Shown here one piece after another: positions 26,377-33,967 of a stretch of 41,949 bases of DNA; position 1 is the stretch's first letter, and each line of letters opens with the position of its first letter. Under the pieces are notes generated by a model that was not told where the DNA came from, ran no database searches, and saw only the letters and a program-made list of their open reading frames with translations. The position numbers and the translations under genes are program-made. The stretch spans positions 1 through 41,949 of the forward strand of contig JASJCR010000060.1 in assembly GCA_030065875.1 (NCBI GenBank). The letters are read 5' to 3'. This DNA is from Ardenticatenaceae bacterium (lineage in GTDB: Bacteria; Chloroflexota; Anaerolineae; Promineifilales; Promineifilaceae).

Positions 26377-27961
26377 TCTCAACGGCAAAAATTTCAATTT
26401 CAGCCAGCCCCGTCTGCAAATCGACTGTCCCTAAATATACCACGGTAGTCAAGCCGGCCGAGTCATCGGCTTCCAAACTAATTCTGACCCCGGTCACCGC
26501 GGCAGCCATGCTCTCAACCAACACATCAGCATAGGTGATCCGGCCGTTTTGAGACACCAAAGTTGCCACGTTGATGGGCTCAATTTGACCAGCCACGTCA
26601 AACCAAAGCGCGTAACCTTGCCCAACCGGCGGAGGAAGCACATTATTTACGGCTAGGGTGTACTGCCGCAGACCGTTGGCATCCGAGGCAGCAAAGCGGA
26701 GCACCCCGGCCGGTTCAATTTCGGCTATCTCCGTTACCCGCGCCTGAATCTCACCCGGATCCCCTTCCCTCCCTGGCAAACCGAAGGTCCACCACAAGCC
26801 AATCGCCACCAAAATAAGCAAAAACGCCCCGCCTGCGAACCAGGTCGACAGCTTTGATTTTCCGGAAATAGGCTGAACGGCCGCTGAAGGCACTTCCTCC
26901 CGATCTTCAGCCTGTTGTTCATCTAACCCCAAGGCGCGAATCAAGGTTGAAGGGGCTTTTTCTTTTGACGTCCAAATCTCCAGGGGATCAAAAATCATCA
27001 GCGCCGTCCCATCTTCATCAGCAGGATCAGATGACCTGCCCTCTTCCACCTGGCCGCTTTCTGTTGCCTGCAAGATTTTGCTCTCTACCTGCCAACGGCC
27101 GCCGGTTATCGTCCTTGCTTCCCGATCAAACGGCAAACGTTTAAGTTTCTCCGTCACCTCCTGATAAAGTTCACCGGCCGTTTGATAGCGATCTTCCGGC
27201 AGTTTGGCCATTGTGCGCTCTAAAATATCATCTACCCAGGGAGGCAAATCCGGTTTTATCGAGCGGGCCGGTGGCAGCGGCTCCGAAACCATCTTAAAAA
27301 ACAGCGACAGCGGAGTCTCACCCAGATACGGCCGGCGACCGGTCAACATCTCATACAGCATCACCCCCAGGCTGTAAATATCGCTGCGGCCGTCTACTTT
27401 TTGCCCCTGAGCGGCCTCCGGGCTCATGTAGGCCGGCGTCCCGGCCACCGTGCCGGTTACGGTCATCGTTGTGTGGTTTAGCAGACGGGTTAAACCAAAA
27501 TCTGTAACCACCGCATGATGATGGTTGCTGTCGGCAAACATGACGTTGCCCGGCTTGACATCCCGATGTATCCGGCCGCGTCGATGGGCATAATCGAGGG
27601 CATCCGCCAGCTGCGCCGTAATGCGCAGCGCCTGTTCGAGCGGCAGGCGGCCGCGTTGATCGATGAGCGCCTGCAGCGTCCCTCCCTCAATAAAATCCAT
27701 GACCATGTAATACCAGCTGTCGTCAACGTCAAAATCGATGACATTGACGATGTGTGCGTGGCGCAACCGGCCCAACCCCCTGGCCTCGCGCTTAAACCGC
27801 TCGAGAAATTCACTGTCGTCTGCCAAATGGCTGTGCAGCACCTTGACCGCCACAGGCCGATCAACGGTTGGCTGATACGCTTTGTACACATACGCCATTC
27901 CCCCACGGCCAACCCGCTCCAACAACTCATATTTACCAAGATAGCGGCCGGTTAAATCCAT
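26351..27961 (-). CDS. Membrane Ser/Thr protein kinase with RskA-like outside domain
   Basis: 536 aa. The kinase domain at 10-275 has the Gly loop VGRGGMAYVYKA, Lys40, HRD catalytic Asp134 (IHRDVKPGNV), DFG at 154-156 and GTPAYMSPE, all intact, so active (PknB type). A cytoplasmic linker (276-370) leads to one membrane helix (about 373-393). The outside domain (about 410-527) has YALWFDVAGQIEPINVATLV, like the extracellular domain of RskA-type anti-sigma factors and not a PASTA sensor. Similar domains occur in the two cupredoxin proteins of the operon, so outside contact between them is plausible. It lies 6 bases after the STAS gene. The stop codon is provided by the TTAA of a MITE insertion. 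Confidence 0.9.
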   Translation of the reverse strand: MDLTGRYLGKYELLERVGRGGMAYVYKAYQPTVDRPVAVKVLHSHLADDSEFLERFKREARGLGRLRHAHIVNVIDFDVDDSWYYMVMDFIEGGTLQALIDQRGRLPLEQALRITAQLADALDYAHRRGRIHRDVKPGNVMFADSNHHHAVVTDFGLTRLLNHTTMTVTGTVAGTPAYMSPEAAQGQKVDGRSDIYSLGVMLYEMLTGRRPYLGETPLSLFFKMVSEPLPPARSIKPDLPPWVDDILERTMAKLPEDRYQTAGELYQEVTEKLKRLPFDREARTITGGRWQVESKILQATESGQVEEGRSSDPADEDGTALMIFDPLEIWTSKEKAPSTLIRALGLDEQQAEDREEVPSAAVQPISGKSKLSTWFAGGAFLLILVAIGLWWTFGLPGREGDPGEIQARVTEIAEIEPAGVLRFAASDANGLRQYTLAVNNVLPPPVGQGYALWFDVAGQIEPINVATLVSQNGRITYADVLVESMAAAVTGVRISLEADDSAGLTTVVYLGTVDLQTGLAEIEIFAVENSPENNSG

Positions 27962-27967
27962 GAGAAC

Positions 27968-28327
27968 CTACCTCTCTCCCGGAACCGGGCCCGGGAAGTA
28001 GCTGGCGGTGGCCCCAACCACATTCGAATAAATTTTGATCATGCCGTCGACCCCGGTCAAATTGAGCACATACTTAACCTGGACCTGAACATGCGCCAGT
28101 CGAAAATCACCCCCCTCCTTTTGCGTCAGCCGCACCGCTTCAACGAGAGCCTTCGCTCCCCCATTTGTCAGGTGGGTCACCTTATTCAAATCACAAACCA
28201 GGCGGATGACTCCGGCCGTAATTTGTTCCCCGATCGTTTGCAGTAATTGAGGTGCGGTTTCTGAATCCAGCCGGCCGGTCACCGATAAAATAACCACATC
28301 GTTGTAATGTCTTGTGTGAATTTCCAT
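27968..28327 (-). CDS. STAS-domain protein (anti-sigma antagonist-like), Ser replaced
   Basis: 119 aa from ATG 28327; an in-frame TTG at 28363 with GGAG upstream is the alternative. One STAS domain: VVILSVTGRLDSETAPQLLQ, then LVCDLNKVTHLTNGGAKALV. In SpoIIAA-like proteins the second half reads DSSG with a phosphorylated Ser; here the position is TNGG, so the usual kinase target is missing. It may be locked in one state, be modified elsewhere, or act as a scaffold. It directly precedes the Ser/Thr kinase gene, which suggests functional linkage. Confidence 0.85.
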   Translation of the reverse strand: MEIHTRHYNDVVILSVTGRLDSETAPQLLQTIGEQITAGVIRLVCDLNKVTHLTNGGAKALVEAVRLTQKEGGDFRLAHVQVQVKYVLNLTGVDGMIKIYSNVVGATASYFPGPVPGER

Positions 28328-28382
28328 GATGTTCTGCTGCGGTAAGAAAAGATCGCCAACCAATCATCTCCAGCTGCGGTGA

Positions 28383-29366
28383 TTAAGATGGCAAAAAAGC
28401 CTCAATTTCGTCCGGTGTAAACACCCCTTCAGCCCGGTAAAGCACCCGGCCATCCGACCCCATCACATACACCCACGGTTCTGTCGACAATCCGAAAGCA
28501 TCCATGGCGGGTGATAAAGCCCAATCGTTCACCGTGGGATCAGGCAAACCGGAATACACTTCAACATGGACAAAATTGGCCGTCTCACCGCTCCTGGCCT
28601 GCAAATCGCTCAAAATTTCGTAGGCCGGTCCGCAAAAACGCGTCTGACAAAAAGCGGGCGTGGCCAACAGCAGCACCGTTGGCTTGCCGCTGCTTAACGC
28701 TTCGTCAAGGCTGAGCTGATAAAAAGCCGGATTGGGCTCCCAGGCAGAAGTAATCCGCTCAAATTCACCGTCAACAGTGGTCAGAGTTGGTGTTTTTAAG
28801 CTGGGAGCGATATCACCCGGCCGGATGGCGACCGATTCACTGGCGACATGAAAGCCGATGCGCTCCACGGCCGTTTGCCCATCCGCTAGATGAACCTGGA
28901 CCTCCAATCCCCATTCCCCGGCCCGATCAAATGTCCGGGAATGGGCATAAATGGTCGTATACCCATCCGGCGCCTGCAGCCGTTGGGCATCTACTTCCTG
29001 CTCAAGCCGCGGGACGGCCGGATCGGCCAGGTCAAAATAATGAAAATGTACCTGCGCGTCGTGAATCATCTGCTTATCGCCATCAAGCAGACCAACCGCC
29101 ATGCGGTTCTCCCCTACCGCCAGTTCAGAGGGAACCAGAACGACCTGCACTTCCGCCGTGCTGGTCGCTTCATCTAAATGCTCATGTTGATGATCGCCCC
29201 CGTGATGATGACCGTTTGCCTCGGCGGCGGTGTCGTGATCGTGAACCTCAACCTGATTGGACAGCGGTTCGCTAAACTCACCAGCACTTGACTCGCTATT
29301 TCCGGCCGCCGTGCACCCGGCAGCCACCACCATCAGCAGCATAAAAAGTGTAACTTTTACCTTCAT
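28383..29366 (-). CDS. His-rich lipoprotein with thioredoxin-fold domain
   Basis: 327 aa from ATG 29366 (GGAG 6 bases upstream). Lipobox VVAAGC, so lipidation at Cys18. A His-rich stretch (about 42-63: VHDHDTAAEANGHHHGGDHQ) suggests metal binding. An FixH/Ig-like beta domain follows (about 72-175). The C-terminal domain (about 180-327) is thioredoxin-like, with FCQTRFCGP giving Cys240 and Cys245, a CxxxxC pair rather than CxxC, and a cis-Pro-like STEPWVYV. It could be an SCO-like copper or disulfide handler at the outer face of the membrane, which fits the neighbouring cupredoxin genes. Function is inferred from folds only. Confidence 0.8.
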   Translation of the reverse strand: MKVKVTLFMLLMVVAAGCTAAGNSESSAGEFSEPLSNQVEVHDHDTAAEANGHHHGGDHQHEHLDEATSTAEVQVVLVPSELAVGENRMAVGLLDGDKQMIHDAQVHFHYFDLADPAVPRLEQEVDAQRLQAPDGYTTIYAHSRTFDRAGEWGLEVQVHLADGQTAVERIGFHVASESVAIRPGDIAPSLKTPTLTTVDGEFERITSAWEPNPAFYQLSLDEALSSGKPTVLLLATPAFCQTRFCGPAYEILSDLQARSGETANFVHVEVYSGLPDPTVNDWALSPAMDAFGLSTEPWVYVMGSDGRVLYRAEGVFTPDEIEAFLPS

Positions 29367-29433
29367 GACATTCTCCGACTTCAAGAGGAGACCGAGACAG
29401 GCTCTCCTGTCTCTGGTCTCCCGTCTCTGGTCT

Positions 29434-30981
29434 CTATTCCTCTGTGACCGTAATCGTGGCCGCCATGCCGCTCCCATCTGGTGAACCATGCAGCAGGCAG
29501 TAGTACACAAAAGTGCCCGGCGTGTCGAAGGTAATCGTTGCTTCATCCCCGCCATCAAATAAGCCTGTATCAAAGGAACCGTCAGCGGCCGTGGCCGAGT
29601 GACGCGGGCCGCTGTCTTTATTGACCCAGGTGACCTCCGTGCCTACCGGAATGGTCAAATCACTGGGGGCAAAGGCGAAATTGGCCATATCAACCGCCAC
29701 CGGTGCAGGAGGGGCAGGGGGTGGCGGCGCTGCGGTAGGAGTAGCGGCGACTTCTTCCACGACTTCTTCGGCCACGTCTTCAACCACCTCAGCCGGAGCC
29801 GGAGCAGCAACGGCCGCTCCGTCAGTAGCCAGCAGCTCGACCGTGGCCATATTTTGCGCATGGACATACGCAGTCACCAATCCCCCTTCATTGGGAATAG
29901 GGGCGATGGCCCCGTCCCCATTGGCATCAACCCCGTTCATCGCCGCCTCCAGAAGAGCGGTCAGCTTGTCGGCGGCCGGCTGCGCTTCCGCGGCCGAATC
30001 GGAAGCGATAATGCGCATCGCCTCGCCAATCGCCTCATCAATCCGGCCCAGCGCGTTGTCGCTGCTGATCAGAACGTGTCCGGCATGTAATTCAACCTCG
30101 GCCGTGACGTCTTCCGCATCGGTCGCCAGGTTGGTATGCTGCTTGGCCCCTTCAAAGTATCCGCGCACGCCAACCCCATCACCGGGATTCTGAATAACTG
30201 AATCACCGTCTAAATCGCCAAAGTTCGCTCCGGTTTCGCCATCCAAAATGTTAATCACGTGTTCCGCATGACGCTGCGCTTCGCGAATGTTGTCCGCCGC
30301 CAGCTCTTCCTGCAGGAAGCCGGTGTGTTCCATGGCGTGATGGAGCTGCTCCTCCGCCCCGACGAGGAACGCTTTGCTATCCGGATTCCCGCCAAAAGCG
30401 ATAATGACGTGTCGAATATGCAGCAGCGATCCGGCCGGGATATTACCGGCCAACGCCACCGGTCCGATTTCCCCATCATCAACCCCATCCGGCTCGAGGC
30501 TGATAAAAGCCCCGCTGTAGGTAACCAGCAAATTTTTGTCGACCGACCCCTCAAAGGTGACGTTTCCATCAACTACTTCGACGATCCCTAAATTGAGGGT
30601 GTTAAAACGATCATCAACCAGCCACGCTTCATAGTGGGTACCGGCCGCCGGTGGCGCAATCCCCTCAATGAGCAGCTGGAAACTGCCGGAAGGCACATCC
30701 GCGCCGTCGCGAAAGCGCAAAACACCCAGGCGTTCAGCCACCGGTTCCGCTGCCGGTTCATCCGTTGGTTCGGCGGTGGGCGATGGAACCTCAGTCGGTT
30801 CGGCCGGTGGCTCTGTTGGCAGCGGTGTGGGTTCAACAGCCGGTGGTTCGGTCGGCTCGACGGCCGCCACCGGCGCAGAGGTTGGTTCTGCAACCGGCAC
30901 CTCATCACCGCCTGGCGAACACGCTGCGGCTGCCAACAGGATGGCAGCCCATAAAATTAATAATTTTGTTTTGCTATTCAT
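29434..30981 (-). CDS. Cupredoxin lipoprotein with RskA-like and His/EF-loop domains
   Basis: 515 aa from ATG 30981 (GAGG upstream). Lipobox AAAAC with Cys21, then a Pro/Thr/Glu linker to about residue 82. An RskA-like beta domain (85-185) has GTHYEAWLVDDRFNTLNLG. A helical His-rich domain (186-385) has LHHAMEHTG, QRHAEHVIN and LHAGHVL, with EF-hand-like loops DLDGDSVIQNPGDG and DANGDGAIAPI. After a second linker comes a C-terminal plastocyanin-like cupredoxin (430-515) with type-1 copper ligands His461, Cys495, His498 and Met506. It is a paralogue of the next protein, with domains in a different order. Likely an outside copper/electron or signalling protein. Confidence 0.85.
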   Translation of the reverse strand: MNSKTKLLILWAAILLAAAACSPGGDEVPVAEPTSAPVAAVEPTEPPAVEPTPLPTEPPAEPTEVPSPTAEPTDEPAAEPVAERLGVLRFRDGADVPSGSFQLLIEGIAPPAAGTHYEAWLVDDRFNTLNLGIVEVVDGNVTFEGSVDKNLLVTYSGAFISLEPDGVDDGEIGPVALAGNIPAGSLLHIRHVIIAFGGNPDSKAFLVGAEEQLHHAMEHTGFLQEELAADNIREAQRHAEHVINILDGETGANFGDLDGDSVIQNPGDGVGVRGYFEGAKQHTNLATDAEDVTAEVELHAGHVLISSDNALGRIDEAIGEAMRIIASDSAAEAQPAADKLTALLEAAMNGVDANGDGAIAPIPNEGGLVTAYVHAQNMATVELLATDGAAVAAPAPAEVVEDVAEEVVEEVAATPTAAPPPPAPPAPVAVDMANFAFAPSDLTIPVGTEVTWVNKDSGPRHSATAADGSFDTGLFDGGDEATITFDTPGTFVYYCLLHGSPDGSGMAATITVTEE

Positions 30982-31070
30982 CAGAAAATACCTCATATTT
31001 TCGAGTAAAAATCTTTTTTCCTGCCGCAGATATTTTTATCTGCGGGTCTCTGGTTTAGCCTCGCAAGGGG

Positions 31071-32885
31071 CTATTCTCTAGCCACTGCGATGGCGGCCAT
31101 GTACTGCGTGTGCTGGTAGGCGGTAAAAATGCCGCCTTCAATCGGGGCTATCTCCCCATCACCATTCTCATCCGCGCCGTTGAGCAGCAGATCGCCAAAG
31201 CGGACAATTGTTTCCACATAGGGGCCGATTTCCCCCACATCGTCGGCCGCAATAATTTGCAGGGCCGCCTCATTGACCGCCTGTCCCCAGACAAGGGCGT
31301 TGTCGGTGGCCATCACCACATGGGAGCTGTGAACCTGAATGGCGTTGGTCGCATCCGGTGCGGCCGCTGCGGCTTCGGCCGCCGCCTGCATGCCGGCCAC
31401 GTATGGCAAAATGCCAAAACCGTCACCTGGGTTTTGAATCCCGTGGACACCATCAAGATCTCCAAACTGTTCCCCCTGCGCTCCCTGCAGGAGATTGACG
31501 AGATGCTCGGCATGACGCCGAGCGTCGGCGATACTCAAAAGATCGTATGCGGTTTGCACAAACTCCGCGTGGCGCAGCAGTTCTTCAGTCTGATAGCGAG
31601 CACCCAGCCCGTAAGCGGCCGGAGCGTCATCGCTGCTGGTGACAATGAGTCGAATGTGAGTTAGCGCCTGGTCGGCCTGACGGCCGCTGTAAACGACCGG
31701 TCCGGGGGTTGGATCATCGTCAAACTGCGGTTCGAGGGTGATTTGAAAGCCGTCATACAGGCCCGGCAAGTTACGGCCGTCCGGATCGCTGTAAATCAGG
31801 GAAAGGCGGCCGTTTTCATCCGGCCGTACCTCACCCAGCGACAGCGGGGGGGTACCCTGGCTGTTGATCAACCACGCTTCAAGAATCGACCCGCCTGCTG
31901 GCGGATCAATACCGGTCAGCAAAACGGCCGTTGAATCGCCTGGCGCCACCCCGTCAAAAAATGACACCAGCCCCACGAGAACTTCTTCGGGTACGTCCTG
32001 TTCAAGCGGCGCCACGGGCGGTGGCGGGACAGTCGGAGCAGGGGTTGGGGTCGGCGGCACCGGATTCGGAGTCGGAAGAGCGGCCGCAGCGGCCGCGTTT
32101 TCCGCATTGTTTTCCAGGACGGTAACCGTGGTGGCCATGCCGCTGCCGTCGGCCGAACCATGTAAGGTGCAGTAAATTTGATATATCCCCGGCTCAGTAA
32201 AGGTAAAAGGGAATGATTCATCTCGGAAGAAGTTGTCGCTGGCTGCAGATCCATCAACAAACGTGATGTTGTGAGGGGCGCTATCCTGATTGATCCAGAC
32301 CACCTCACTGCCGCTGACGACCGTGAGATCGGCCGGAGTAAATTCGAAGTTTTGCAGGAATGAATTAATTGTGGTGGGTGACGGTTGAGAAGGGGGGGCA
32401 TTTTCCACGATCGCCGTTTGCGGCGTATCGGCCGGGATCGGCTGCACATACCACACGGCGTAGGTGGCGATTCCGGTGATCAGGGCCGCCGTCCAAAAAA
32501 CAAACGTGGCCCACATCCAGTAGCGCAGCCGGCCGATACGGCGCGGCAAAATTTGATGGCCGGCCAGCAAACAGTAGATCGCCAGCAGCTCAGCAATCAG
32601 CCCCAATGCGGCATGGATGGCGACCACCAAGTAATAAGCGTCACCGGGGCGTTGGGGCAGCGTGCTCAACACACGCTGCCCCAGGAAGGAGGAAACCATC
32701 ACAAAGAGGATGAGGAAAAAATTGAGTACGACGACCGGGGTTTGAATCCAATCGTGTAGCCGATATTGGCCCCGCCGTTGAGCCACAACGCCAATACAGA
32801 TGGCCACAAAAAAGAGTATTTCCACAACGAGCGTAAAATCGGTGATGAAGCCGGCGTTGGTGCCTAAAAATCCTGATTGAAACAT
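31071..32885 (-). CDS. 4TM-cupredoxin protein with RskA-like and His/EF-loop domains
   Basis: 604 aa. Four membrane helices (about 13-33, 50-70, 87-107, 124-146) carry His44, His91 and His110, reminiscent of DUF420-type or heme-binding bundles. A cupredoxin follows (178-257) with copper ligands His205, Cys239, His242 and Met250. After a Pro-rich linker come the RskA-like domain (about 303-415, GSILEAWLINSQG) and the His-rich helical domain with loops DLDGVHGIQNPGDG and DENGDGEIAPI. The last two domains match the lipoprotein encoded next; the cupredoxin has moved to the front. It may shuttle electrons or copper between a quinone/heme membrane site and the lipoprotein. Confidence 0.83.
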   Translation of the reverse strand: MFQSGFLGTNAGFITDFTLVVEILFFVAICIGVVAQRRGQYRLHDWIQTPVVVLNFFLILFVMVSSFLGQRVLSTLPQRPGDAYYLVVAIHAALGLIAELLAIYCLLAGHQILPRRIGRLRYWMWATFVFWTAALITGIATYAVWYVQPIPADTPQTAIVENAPPSQPSPTTINSFLQNFEFTPADLTVVSGSEVVWINQDSAPHNITFVDGSAASDNFFRDESFPFTFTEPGIYQIYCTLHGSADGSGMATTVTVLENNAENAAAAAALPTPNPVPPTPTPAPTVPPPPVAPLEQDVPEEVLVGLVSFFDGVAPGDSTAVLLTGIDPPAGGSILEAWLINSQGTPPLSLGEVRPDENGRLSLIYSDPDGRNLPGLYDGFQITLEPQFDDDPTPGPVVYSGRQADQALTHIRLIVTSSDDAPAAYGLGARYQTEELLRHAEFVQTAYDLLSIADARRHAEHLVNLLQGAQGEQFGDLDGVHGIQNPGDGFGILPYVAGMQAAAEAAAAAPDATNAIQVHSSHVVMATDNALVWGQAVNEAALQIIAADDVGEIGPYVETIVRFGDLLLNGADENGDGEIAPIEGGIFTAYQHTQYMAAIAVARE

Positions 32886-32895
32886 CTCTCTTGCT

Positions 32896-33477
32896 CTATC
32901 TCCGCAACGTTGAAAGCAACAGGGCCTTCGAATTGATCGATTTAGCCATGCGGGCTACATCAAACGGCGTGTCGTCCGGCAAGGTCACCGTGAACCGCTC
33001 GATAACATCAAAGCCGGCTTGGGCATAGAGAGGTTCGCCGGTTAGGGTGGCCACGAGTTCAAGACGGGAAAAACCGGCTTCAACAGCTGCAAATTCAGCT
33101 GCATCCATCAGTGCCCGTCCAATCCCCTGTCGGGCAAAGGCCGGGTGAACAAAAAATGCCCGGATTTTGGCTGCCTCGGATTTTGGATCGAGGAGGGAAT
33201 CCTCATTTGAGTTTTCTTTCGCCTGATCTCCCCCGAACAGGGTTTTCCGCTGGCTCCAGCCACCACATCCAACAAGCCGGCCGTCCGCTACAGCGACAAA
33301 ATAGGTGCCGTCTTCAATTAGCTGAGTGTCAACACCGTAGACATACTGCAGCGCGCTCTCGATTTGATGAGAATGGTAGTCGGCCGCGTTAAGGTCGCGA
33401 ACCGATTGTCCGATCAGTGTGTTTAGAGCCGGTATGTCTTCAGTAACAGCCGGCCGGATGTGGTAAGAAGTCATCAT
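32896..33477 (-). CDS. GNAT family N-acetyltransferase
   Basis: 193 aa. Standard GNAT fold with the acetyl-CoA motif HPAFARQGIGRALMDAAE (Q/RxxGxG/A) and the C-terminal ATLTGEPLYAQAGFDVIERF. A low-complexity insertion (KENSNEDSLLDPKSE) precedes the core beta strand. AGGA lies 5 bases before the ATG. It is 10 bases upstream of the 4TM-cupredoxin gene, so it could be first in that operon, though a role there is not evident. Substrate unknown. Confidence 0.9.
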   Translation of the reverse strand: MMTSYHIRPAVTEDIPALNTLIGQSVRDLNAADYHSHQIESALQYVYGVDTQLIEDGTYFVAVADGRLVGCGGWSQRKTLFGGDQAKENSNEDSLLDPKSEAAKIRAFFVHPAFARQGIGRALMDAAEFAAVEAGFSRLELVATLTGEPLYAQAGFDVIERFTVTLPDDTPFDVARMAKSINSKALLLSTLRR

Positions 33478-33495
33478 TATTCCTGTTGCTTCTGT

Positions 33496-33652
33496 TTAAG
33501 TAGGTTACAAAAAGAAATGTTGAAAAAAGCCACGGATTAACACGGATTTTCACAGATTTCTCTCTCTAATCTGGGAAAATCTGCGAACCTAAGGTTCTGC
33601 GCTACGCGCTCTGCGGACACCTTCTTCAGAAAGCTTTTTGTGACTTTCTTAA
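33496..33652 (+). mobile_element. MITE-like element, copy E (149-bp body, TTAA duplicated)
   Basis: The body at 33500-33648 starts GTAGGTTACAAAAAG and ends CTTTTTGTGACTTTC, an imperfect terminal inverted repeat. TTAA flanks both sides. The core GCCACGGATTAACACGGATT is present, as is the AACCTAAGGTTCTGCGC hairpin region shared with copy D. A solo right end (TGTAACTTACCTAA) follows at about 33667-33680, perhaps a relic of an older insertion. The rest of 33653-33850 shows no gene. Confidence 0.8.
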
Positions 33653-33851
33653 TCCAAAAAATATTGTGTAACTTACCTAAGGATAGATTGAGGAAAGGTT
33701 TTTTACAGCCAGCAGAAGTAGGTTGTAGAAGGTATCCATGGTTGGCTGACCACCCTATCTAAAGTAAGGGGTCGAGACTTAAAAAAAACACCGTTGCAAG
33801 GTTTGAATTTACCGCTACAATCAAAGCGGTTGTCTATGTAAAACTTAGGCG

Positions 33852-33892
33852 TTCAACTCCAGGCGTAAAACAGTTGAAACCACTGATATAAT
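33852..33892 (+). promoter_or_regulatory. Extended -10 promoter with upstream inverted repeat
   Basis: TGATATAAT at 33884-33892 is a consensus extended -10 element. No good -35 is visible at the right distance, as is usual for extended -10 promoters. TTCAACT (33852) and AGTTGAA (33872) form a 7-bp inverted repeat just upstream, a possible operator. It would drive the five-gene operon starting at 33968. Confidence 0.6.
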
Positions 33893-33967
33893 CTTTCAAG
33901 GCAAGGCCTTAATTCTTTAACCAATTTTTTTTATGACGGTGTGCTGCACCGGTCACCAATATTGCTG

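Noticed and set aside
31110..31664. Long plus-strand open frames opposite the cupredoxin operon
   Set aside because: They mirror GC-rich coding sequence of the minus-strand genes and show no protein-like composition or start signals.
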